From Congeria kusceri (Eukaryota; Mollusca; Bivalvia; Myida; Dreissenidae): a stretch of DNA of 64,000 bases. The notes under the pieces were generated by a model, which was not told the DNA's origin, searched no databases, and worked only from the letters and a program-made list of their open reading frames with translations. Shown here piece after piece: positions 40,305-52,300 of this stretch. Position numbers and translations under genes: made by a program. Location of the stretch: positions 22,171,105 to 22,235,104 of the forward strand of contig CM051030.1 in assembly GCA_027627225.1 (NCBI GenBank). Reading direction: 5' to 3'. Every line of letters begins with the position of its first letter. Position 1 is the first letter of the stretch.

Positions 40305-43300
40305 CTGTAAACAGATAATTGGCATGAATGAGTTGCACCAGGACATACTTATACTAGCTTTCCATAAACATAATAGCCATATATTTTATGCATTAATCCA
40401 ATCAAATTTATAGCATGTTCATGCACACTCTCGTATTGCTTTGCAGCCAAACAATGTCAGTATGACCTGCATCAAAGGGTTTAAATTGCAAAAAAAAAGC
40501 AGAAACAAAACACCAAAATAAGCAAACCAATATACTCTGCCATCTTCCATTTAATTTTCATAATTGGCAAGAATGTGGTTTAATATTTTAAAAGGATTGT
40601 AACTTAAATTCTTGTTGATAACAATGTTTAAACCATTTTGTTAAACCTCTTAACAATATCTTACCATCAAAGGTTAGTAAAGAGTGACTTACCAACATCA
40701 AGATCAATATGGTTGAGGTCTTTCCCCTCCAGGTCGGATATTTTTCCTGCATTAAGCAAGTGTAGCACTTTTGTCACTTTTGCTATTTCTATCGTGCTCT
40801 GGGGAAGTCTGTAAAATTCACGGTGTACTCGAATGTCATGTCCCATGAACTTGGCTAAAACATCTTGTTCATTTTCTGTTAAGCCCAACAGCTGACACAT
40901 CGTCCCCAACTGTTTTCTTAGGTTAGTTGACGTTATTCTTTCTGGATACTTCAATCCTGCTTCCAATGATACTTCCCGTAAGGTTTTTGATCCCCTGTAA
41001 GGCATATGTGTGTTGGGAGGGGCAAACACATACTTAGACTCGATGGCCAAGTTCTTTCTTAATTTCAACAAAATTTCAATGTGGCTCTTCATTTCCGCAG
41101 TAAAAATTACCGCAACCTTGCGTCCACGTTTTCCTCTGGTTTCTACACGAATGTGGGTCTCGCACAATGTTTGTTCGAAATTGGTAAGCGACTTTTTTAC
41201 TTCAGCGTCCACTTTTGGGTTTAAAGAGGCCCTCAAAAAGTCCTCAACTTTTAAGTCGTTGGGCTTCTCCTGCCCTTTTTCTGTTAAACAGGATGACCTG
41301 TGCCAACACTGCTTTGCATAGCTTGGTGTACATTTCAGGTTTTTTGGGAGACGTCCTGGCTGCCTCAATTTCAGATTTCAGATATGTAGAAAGGGTGACA
41401 ACATCTTCCACCAGAGGCAACAGTTTCGGTGTGTTATACTTCACTGAGGCTAATGAGGCTCTTGCTGGAGACACTATGCGCTCATCCCACTCATCTTCAT
41501 ACAACTCAATAATAGAGTTGGCGCGTTCTCTTAATTCTTCATCCTCCATTATGTTAGCTTGATTTCTAACAATTTTAGCACACTTTTTGATGCCATGTCC
41601 TACTTTAATAGCAAATGAAGGTCTTGACCACTGCATGGTCTCGCTATCGAAACCAGCTTCTGATCTTACAGCATTTAAAAGAAGTTTCCATCGTGTTGGA
41701 ATTAAGCAGTCTTTCAAAGTCAACATTCTCTTACTTGTATCCTTCATAGATATCACTATCCTTGCCAATTCACGCGTCCTTTGACCGATGTGCTGGTGCA
41801 TATGGTCTTGATCTCCTACTTTTTCATATTTTCTTGATCCAAACTCGAGGATAAGTGGATCAGACCTGACAACAACCGAAATGAGGTCATCCCGCATTTT
41901 GCTAAGAACTTTTCTGTTTAGTTCCTGAGAACAATCAACAGGCAATAGTAATTTAGAATTTGCAATCGGTGAGTCGCTATGAATGCCTGCTGGCCTTACA
42001 ACACGTCTTGTGATACTTCCAAATATCACTTGCAACAATTTCGGATTTACAGAACTCACAAGGAAGATACTTTCGCTCAACATTGTTGATGGATGGCCTG
42101 TATTTTGGAATAATAAACCCCTTTCCAGTTTCACGAACTTCTTTGTTGTGGACCCAATTCCCTTTTGCTGCAAGTTCAATCCAAGCTCGCCTTCGTTTCT
42201 GGGATCCTTTCGGCAATGCTAATATTTTGGCAACTTCCAATTCATTTGAATGTTTACTCGCAAGATGTCTTGACATTTTTGTATTCAATACCTGACAGTA
42301 GACACAACTTTGGAGCTTTTGCTTTCTTTTTCCAGACAGAGATCCTGAAGTCTGGACAAATATTTTTTTACTTGGTGAAAATGCTTCACACCCGACAATG
42401 TCCGAGTCATTATCACTGCAATTCACTATGTCATCGGATATTTTGGATAGAGGGCTGATGACCTTTCCACTGATTATGGTGTGGAAGATCCACTCTTTAT
42501 CAACACATTGAGCTGAAACATACACAACGTAATATCAGTGCACAGTTTTGTTTTACATCAGCTGTCAACAGACATCTGACTCCAGTAAGAACAAATGCAA
42601 AGGACAAAACGAACACTTCTGTTATGTTTCGTGATAGTACAAGAGCTTCCCATGTTTCTAATAGTACAAGAGCTTGCCAGCACAAACTGTTTCAGGAGTA
42701 TTGCAGTAATTTTTTATAGAGATAAAAGGTGGATTGTAACGATCATTTGTAAATTTTTACACAGTACACATTATTATTTTTTATAGTTACGTTAGCAAGC
42801 AGTTGTTCAAAGAATGATTAATACCAGGTAACTGTAAGCAATATAGTTTCAAGTGTTCTTAATCTTTAACGACCAAAGGGATAATTCACTCAATACATAT
42901 CTTGAGAAAAATGATTTCGGACACATTGCTATTTCCATGTGTATAGAATATTGGACCGTTAATCATGGATATTTTTCTGATAAAGTGATAAAATTCAAAT
43001 TAAATTTTGACAAAAAAAACTCTTACATTGGAACTATTGAACAGTAAGAAAAATATATACATGATGTATGAAGTTCTCCATCAGCGCAAATGAAGATAGT
43101 GTCTACAGACGCTGTCAACACCTCATGACCACCAATTCTAGTTAAAAGACATCGGAGATCGTCTGAAGATAATAAAATAAAGTTGTTCCACTTCAATACC
43201 TGTTCATATTTTATCATTCATTTCTCTGAAATAACATAAAACTATATATAACAGGGATGCCCTCAATTTCAATAATCATTCTGTTGTAACGTGTCCCTTC

Positions 43301-46300
43301 CTAAATATACAGGGTATCTTTTTTAATGTGTCGTCACAGACACTGATGCCCCCACAACGCATATCACATTACACTAACAGCTGATTAGAGGATATTATAA
43401 GTTATATAATAATAACAAATTGAACAGGCAAGGACAGTATGTGAGCAAGTGGAGACAGTGTGTGAGCAAGTGGGTTCAGTGTGTGAAAAAGTGAGTTCAG
43501 TGTGTGAACAAGTGGAGACAGTATGTGAACAAGTGGAGACAGTGTGTGAGCAAGTGGGTTCAGTGTGTGAAAAAGTGAGTTCAGTGTGTGAACAAGTGGG
43601 GACAGTGTTTGAACAAGTGGGTTCAGTGTGTTAACAATTGAGTTCAGTGTGTGAACAAGTGGGGACAGTGTTTGAACAAGTGGGTTCAGTGTGTTAACAG
43701 GTGGGGACAGTATGTGAACAAGTGGGGACAGTGTGTGAACAAGTGGGTTCAGTGTTTGAACAAGTTGGTTCAGTCTTTGAACAAGTGGGGACAGTGTGTG
43801 AACAAGTGGGGACAGTGTGTGAACAAGTGAATTCAGTGTGTGAACAAGTGGGGACAGTGCTCGAACAAGTGGGTTCAGTGTGTGAACAAGTGAGGACAGT
43901 ATGTGAACAAGTGGGAACAGTGTGTGAACAAGTGGGGTATAAATGATGAGCTAATTGACATTCTTTAACTGAAATTCCATTAGTTACCTTCTTTAGTTTC
44001 AATCCAATCACTTCCAAGGAATTTGAATTCGAAAGGATCATAATTCTCATACGCAGACCACTCGCCATATGTTACTGCACTCTTCACAGCATATCTTTCA
44101 TCCTGTGCAATAATAAAGAAACAAGAAAACCATAATAACCATTTGACCGGCCTGAATATTGACTGAATAAATTAAAACAGTCCTGTGTTTCTAGTCTGAT
44201 CACATCTGCATTCTTCCACTGGTTATGGGGCATGAATTAATTAAATGCGGGTTTACAACCAACCATAACCTTGCTTGAAAACTTTTGTTTCATGTTTGCA
44301 CAAAAAATCGTAAGTTATTTTCCACACAAGCTATAACATGATTATATATGATGGAATACACAGGACAGTACCTCTATAATAGCTCATCAATCACTTAATA
44401 ATGTGGCGAGTGGGGGGGGGGGGCAGTAAAATTAAGTTTATTTTTATTGTACTCTTACCAGCTCTTGCAAGCAACCTGTTGCAATAGAGTCTGTCACCCA
44501 CTTTGCACTGACAATAGATTTCTCTCTGCCAACAAGGCACAAGGCATTGTTGAATGTTTAGTGTGTCCATTTCCTGCTGAAAACCAACAATAAAGGAACT
44601 GATCTTGTTGTGCTGCCAAAGATCACAGCAATGGCTAAGTTGACATCATGTGACAGGCAAACTGTCTAATGTCAACATTTGTTTGTAAAGGATTAAATGA
44701 AACATTTCCAGGGTAACACTGATTGTATGATTGCAAATGCATAAAAGGTACAAATATAAGCATTTCAGCTTATTTTAATCCTGTCAAATTTTGTTAATGG
44801 AATCTATAGATTTGTCACTAGTAACCTTGCAACGCTTATTCAACTTGTGACATTGTATGCGGACAGATCACTGCCCATGTCTTCGCTTAAGGGCAAATAA
44901 CAAAGTAATATGTAGATCACTGGGTATGAGTTGTTTCTTGCAAACTTCATGGTTATGACGCATAAATGTGGAGTAAGTTCACTCCATAAAGTTATAACAT
45001 TTAATGTGGACTGACCTATCGACCAACAAACCGACTGACAGAGTGACTCCAGTATACCCCTCTCTCTTCAATTACGAGGTAATAATAATTAATTAAAAAA
45101 AAAAAACTGTAAATTTCCTCTTGCACACTTATGCCTACACATGTGGAATGTTTCAGATTTACTGTAGAGATGATATATTTCTGCAGATTATATTTAAGAC
45201 TTAATGGGTTAACTGGTAGTAAAATTGTTGATGAAAATGTTGCAAGTAATACATGTAATCATGAAAACGACTCACAACGTTCAAATGAATTAATTTTTTC
45301 AACTGTTAAATAATTTAATGAACATCACATATTTAAATGTATTCCATTGATAGTGACTTTAAAATTCTGCTTAAACGTTTCCGATTTTTGTGAACATTTT
45401 TCGACAAAACACTACATGATTATGTTTAAATGTTGAATGTGATACCCTTTAATTGTTAAATACCGGCAATGAAAGTTTGCTATATTACATGTCATTGAGC
45501 AACAGGCATGATAATACTCCTACTGGATATGACACTGGTTATAATTAAACATTTATAAATATATTGATAACTGTATAGCCATTATATTTCTTATACATAT
45601 GATGTATTTGTGATTTGCCTTACATGCTGGAAGAACGAGAATATCAGCCTCTTCTGCGCTCGTTACAAGCTTGCAGGTTCGAAAAATCTTGAAAAATCCC
45701 TTAAAAATAGATACAAGAAATTGCTCAATACTTGTATAAAGCATAAGAAGCACACTGACAGAACATACTCATGTAAGGACAATTTGATAATAATATGCTT
45801 AGGATTTCACACACACATATATTAATATACACTTATTTTTGCAAACATTTATTTTCATTTAAATTATTTCATAGTGAAAACTGATGTGTGCCTATACGAC
45901 ATAGCTGTCTCCATATTATACAGATTATCACAAAACTCTTATGTTGTCTGTTTGTTTGTTTGTTTTGTTGATTTTTTTGCCGTTTCAACAGTATTTCAGT
46001 CACATCATGGTGCTCAGCTAACCAACTCACACTTTTCCAGGGGTAGCTGGTTTAACTGTACTAAGCGCACATACTTATGCAAGTAACTGACAACTGCCCT
46101 CCTTGAATCAGAGGTAGGGGGAGAATGGCCGTAGAAAGAACTTCTTGACCAATCACCACACAAGTTATGTGGCCAGGCCAGGGATCAAACCTGCAATCTT
46201 CAGATTTGTAGTCCAGCCCTCTACCAACTGAGCTAGCCAGCCTGGTTACTGATGTCACCAACCACAACTTCACCAAAATACCCATGTGCATTAGTTAAAA

Positions 46301-49300
46301 AGCTGGTGAATATAAATCTAGAGTTTATTCATTCTTGCTGTCACCAATGCAGGCCTTTCCCCAGGATTTTGTTAAGGCACAGGGGCATAGACCCACAGTT
46401 GGCAATGGGTTCTACTTTTTTCTTAATTGAATGTGTCCCATATTAATTTCTACATTACTCCAGAGCTAAACAAGAGGGCCATGATGGCCCTAGGTCGCTC
46501 ACCTGATATCTATGTATGAAGTTTCATTAAAATATCTAGAAAGGTTTTCAAGTTATTGAGCGAAAACTTTTAGTAACTGTGACCTTGACCCCACCCAACA
46601 CAAACATAATGCAAGGTCTTGATATTAGGTACATGTATCTACATATTAAGCTTCATTAAAATATATCAAAGGGGTCTTCAATTTTTTTTTATTTCACCTA
46701 ATGACCTAGTTTTTGCCTCGCGTGACCCAGTTTCGAACTCAACCGAGATTTCATTGGAACAAATGTTCTGAAAAAGTTCCATGAAGATTGGACAACAAAT
46801 GTGGCCTATAGAGTGTTAACAAGGTTTCACTACAGCCATATAAGGAAAACTGCCCCGTCCCCTGGCGGCCGTGTTTTTCAACAGACCGGAACCATTTTCG
46901 GACTTGGCCGAGATATCATTAGAACAAATGTTCTGACCATGTTTCATGAAAATTGGACAATAAATGTGGCCTATAGAGTGTTAACAAGGTTTCACTATAG
47001 CCATATAAGGAAAACTGCCCCGCCCCCTGGCGGCCATGTTTTTCAACAGACCGGAACCATTTTCGAACTTGGCCGAGATATTATTAGAACAAATGTTCTG
47101 ACTTAGTTTCATGAAGATTGCACAATAAATGTGGCCTATAGAGTGTTAACGAGGTTTCACTATAGCCATATAAGGAAAACTGCCCCGCCCCCTGGCGGCC
47201 ATGTTTTTCAACAGACCGGAACCATTTTCGAATTTGGCTGAGATTTCATTTGGACAAATGTTCTGACAAAGTTTCATGAAGATTAGACAATAAATGTGGC
47301 CTATAGAGTGTTAACGAGGTTTCACTATAGCCATATAAGGAAAACTGCCCCGCCCCCTGGGGGCAATGTTTTTCAACAGACTGGAACCATTTTCGAACTT
47401 GGCCGAGATTTCAGTGGGACAAATGTTCTGACCAAGTTTCATGAGGATTGGACAATAAATGTGGCCTATAGAGTGTTAACGAGGTTTCACTATAGCCATA
47501 TAAGGAAAACTGCCCCGCCCCCTGGCGGCCATGTTTTTCAACAGACCGGAACCATTTTCGAAATCAGCTGAGACATCATGAGAACAAATGTTCTAACCAA
47601 GTTTCATGAAGAATGGACTAAAAATGTGACTTCTAGAGTGTTAACAAGCTTTTTCTTTAATTTGACCTAGTTTTTGACCTCACGTGACCCAGTTTCGAAC
47701 TCGGCCGAGATATCATTGGGACAAATGTTCTGACCAAGTTTCATGAAGATCGGACAATAAATGTGGCCTCTAGAGTGTTAACAAGGTAAATGTTGACGAC
47801 GCACGATTCACGACGGACAAAAGGTGATCCTAAAAGCTCACAATGAGCACGTTGTGCTTATGTGAGCTAAAAAGCACATACACAGATAATAATTGGAAAT
47901 TTAGGTACAGGGGTGTTCCTGAATTAAAAATTCAGGCACTGGGGTACCCTTCTTTGGAAATTCAGACACAGGGGTACCCCTGATTTGGAAATTCAGGCAC
48001 AGGGGTGCCACTGTGCTTAAAAGCCCTGTGGAAATGCCTGCAATGGTGAAACCGTTAGGGGACTAAAAACTGGTAAAAGTAAAATGAAAATTCTGAAGAC
48101 TCACCAAATTAACTGACATTCCTGAAAACAGTATGTTGATGACACATTTTCCTGCATAACCTGAAAAATGATACCATTTATTATTGCTGTGAGTAAATAT
48201 CTAATCAAACAACTAGCTATTTTGTACAGGCCACTCACTTCTTTCATCGTAACAAGGCAGTCGAAGAGGCAACTACATCCCCGGCTGACATTCTTTTACA
48301 CTAAAGTGGTGACTTCAGAACATCTTATAAATGACAAACTTTTCATGACAATCCTTCAATGGGTATAGGAGATATGAATCATATACGAAAGCAATGAAGG
48401 GTAAATTAGTGTTCTTCAACTGTGACATTGACCTTGAGCCGGCGTAACTGACTCATGCCTTCTGCACATCATCTCAATGACCTTAACATTGTAACAAAAT
48501 TTCATGAAAACCCTGCAAAGGGTATAAGAGATATTGAGCGGACACGACAATGGAGATTCAAACTTTTGACCGTAAAGTATGACCTTGACCTTGAGTTGGC
48601 ATAACTGACTTGTGCCTTCTGCACATTGTCTGAATTTCCTACACATTTTAGCCAAGTGTCATTAAAATCCTTTAATTGGTATAGAAACATGGAGAAGACA
48701 CAAAAATAAAGGCTGTAACTCTTGACCTTGAAATTGGGCCAGCTGTCTGACTCATGCCGTCTGCACATTGTCTCAACGAAATTAACATTTCAGCCAAGTT
48801 TCATGAAAATCCTTTAAAGGTAATAAGACAAACAGAGCCGACACGACAATTGAGGTTCAAACCTTTGACCTTGAAGTATGACCTTCACCTTGAGCCAACA
48901 TGACTGAATCATGCCTTATGCACATTGGTTCTATGCCCTTAACATTTGTAGTAAGTTTCATAAAAATCCTTCAAACGGTATGTAGCGGACACGAAAATGG
49001 AGGCTCAAACCTTTTACCTTGAAGTACGACCTTGACCATGAGCAGGCATAACTGACTAATGCCTTCTGCACATTGTCTTAATGCCCTTAAGGCTAGTTTC
49101 ATGGAAATCTGTCAAAGGGTATAGGAGATATGGAGCGGACACAAAAGTGTTAGGGACAGACTGACGGATGGACGGACAACGGGCATTCTTAAAATACCCC
49201 TCCCGCTTTGCGACGGTGGATTAATAAGTAGTTTCTTGACCAAAAATGAGACAAACACGATGAGCGATGAATTCTCATTCAATATCTACATCATGGATAA

Positions 49301-52300
49301 AAGGGGTTTGATTAAAACTGGGAGTAGGGTAAATAACCCTTCTATTTTCTACAACTATATTCAACAGCACTCTGAAACTTTTTGAGCCTTAGAAAAAATC
49401 CGCATAGCTAACTATGAGGAAAAATGAAACTCCAAAAATATTATTTTTTGGGGGGAACTTCTGGTAGTCTTTCATTTAAAGCTAGTGACCAATTGCCTCG
49501 ACGATACAAGAAAATACATACAACAAAACATTAAACATGAACATTTATTAAAGCTGGGGTCACCGTCTTGGAACAGTCAATGCAAAGTATTTGGGGTTTA
49601 AACCGGTTTTATGGATAGCCTAAACTCACACTTAGCCCAGAATTATCACAAAACACACAAGTGAAAAATAAATTTTAACGATGAAATGATGAATGATGCC
49701 TAAAACATAATAGCCTTATTTAAATCCAGAAAAAAATGTTCAATAATACCTGCTGTCTTGTTTGCTAACATGGAGGTAGCCCTCTCTTTTTCGACATTCG
49801 AAGCATCATCATCATCATCATCATCATCATCTATAAAAAACAAATTTTTGCATAAATTTATATGCATAACTGAACACAAAAAGGTTTGTTGTGTTTAAGA
49901 CAATAACACATCTTTGTGTGCTCTTCACATCATATTATTTTTAGAAATGTGCACCAAATTATACAAACCTCCTGCAAAGGATTCAAAATGATTGGGACCT
50001 TCCGACAGAGACCTTTTGTTTTTTTAAGCTCATTTGTGAATACAGTCTAGTGCCAAATGTTTAAAAACAAACAACCGATAACAGTTAAATAATACCTGCT
50101 GTCTTGTTTGGTACGATGGAGGTAGCCCCATATTTCTCAACATCCAAAGGGGGGCCATCATCATTGTCAATATCATCATCATCGTCCCCATCATCGTCAT
50201 CATCATAAACAATGTCCCCGTCATCGCCATCATCAGCATCATGGTCACCATCATCATCGTCGCCTGAAAAGGAAATACACAATTTTGTATAAAATTATAT
50301 AACCATAAATAGAAAGGAATTTGTGAATACAGTGTAGTGCCAAATGTTTAAAAACAAACAACCTACACGTATAACAGTTAAATAATACCTGCTGTCTTGT
50401 TTGGTACGATGGAGGTAGCCCCATATTTCTCAACATCCAAAGGGGGGCCATCATCATTGTCAATATCATCATCATCGTCCCCATCATCTTCATCATCATA
50501 AACAATGCCCCCGTCATCGCCATCATCAGCATCATGGTCACCATCATCATCGTCGCCTGAAAAGGAAATACACAATTTTGTATAAAATTATATAACCATA
50601 AATAGAAAGGAATTTGTGAATACAGTGTAGTGCCAAATGTTTAAAAACAAACAACCTATAACAGTTAAATAATACCTGCTGTCTTGTTTGGTATGATGGA
50701 GGTAGCCCCATATTTCTCAACATCCAAAGGGGGGCCATCATCATTGTCAATATCATCATCATCGTCCCCGTAATCATCATAATCAATGTCCCCGTCATCG
50801 CCATCATCAGCATCATGGTCACCATCATCATCGTCGCCTGAAAAGGAAATACACAATTTAGCACAAAATTATATAACCATAAATAGAAAGGAATTTGTGA
50901 ATACAGTGTAGTGCCAAATGTTTAAAAACAAACAACTGATAACAGTTAAATAATACCTGCTGTCTTGTTTGGTACGATGGAGGTAGCCCCATCTTTCTCG
51001 AAATCCAAAGGGGGGTCATCATCATTGTCCCCGTCACCATCACTGTCCCCGTCATCGTCATCCTCGTCTGAAAAGGAAATACACAATTTTGAATAAAATT
51101 ATTCAGGCATAAATAAACAGGAATTTGTGAATACAGTGTAGTGCAAAATGTTTAAAAACAAACAACCAATAACAGTTAAATAATACCTGCTGTCATATTT
51201 GGTACGATGGAGGTTGCCCCATCTTTCTCGAAATCCAAAGGGGGGTCATCATCATCGTCCCCGTCATCGTCATCATCATTGTCCCCGTCATCCTCATCCT
51301 CGTCATCGTCTGAAAAGGAAATACACATTTTTGAATAAAATAACATAACCATAATTAAACACTAATTTGTTAATACAGTCTACAGCCATCATTAATGATA
51401 ACACACACATTAAAATAGTTTAATGGTACCTATTGTCTTGTTTGTGAACATGGAAGTAGCCCTCTCTTTCTCGACATCGAAAGGGTCATCATCATCATCA
51501 TCATCATCTGAGAAGGATAAACACATTGTCACATAAAACATATTAAGCATAAATAAAAACTAGAAGGTTTGTGGTGACATTTTTTGTATTTATTTTTGAT
51601 TTATTATCCTTTTCTCCAGTAAATTCTATTTTTATAATGTCTTAACATCATCCTGCAATTGAAATATTAAGTAAAAGACGTCTTGTACGACTGAAATGGT
51701 GTTCACGTTACTTTACTTCATTGGCATAGCATGCAAACTTTATTTGTAACGCTAAGAGCATGTAAAGTGTATTATGGGGTCTGGGAAGTCACACAAACAA
51801 TTATTTTGGTCCTCATGTACTTTACTTTAGAGCATAACATCTCCATATTAATTTTAATTTTTTAAAGATATTTGTTGTTTCGCTTTGTTTTTTTCACAGA
51901 GGTCTTAATAATGTGTTGAGCCCTAGTGTTTTCCCTAACAACAGCAAAAGGGTCGCTATTATAGCATAACAATTTTACATCTAGAATAAACAGGGTCTTT
52001 TTTTAATAAAATGATTTTCTGTTTAGTTTAGCTTAACCCAACATGGCCCACCTAATCACAAATTTTAATCTATTAGGAACAAATAGAAAGGCATTTGAAT
52101 TGATTTATACAACTTTTTTTCTTGTCAACACTACATGGATAATGAACCGAAAACATACATTTAATGCTCGTACGTAACAATGTTATACATTGACCTTCTT
52201 TATCTTTATGACCGGTATGTAAAAATCATATAGCATTGAAGAGAATTATATGAACCGGCCAATATTTTTAGTACATGGACCAATGAGGTAAGCATCATTT

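Noticed and set aside
41010..41562. Plus-strand open frames of about 100-115 codons
   Set aside because: They are antisense shadows of the recombinase exon and have no recognisable features.
43431..43940. CRISPR-like regular repeat
   Set aside because: Units are contiguous without unique spacers, in a eukaryotic intron; it is a minisatellite.
43694..44068. Minus-strand frame with CSHTVPT repeats
   Set aside because: It crosses a true splice donor in the wrong frame and runs into a 21-bp minisatellite, so it is a repeat artefact.
46172..46245. Functional tRNA gene on the minus strand
   Set aside because: A and B boxes are good, but it continues into a conserved SINE body with partial copies elsewhere, and the stems pair imperfectly.
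46351..46400. hAT-like end AGGCCTTTCCCCAGG, similar to 11223
   Set aside because: No partner end or target duplication; likely a fragment, too short to call.
46801..47571. Plus-strand frames with a repeated HYSHIRKTAPPPGG segment
   Set aside because: These are translations of the 165-bp module C array; unit length keeps frames open without coding pressure.
50030..50864. Minus-strand Met-rich frames (MMMVTMMLMMAMTG type)
   Set aside because: This is the wrong frame of the Asp-rich exons; the GAT-reading frame is the one flanked by matching splice sites.
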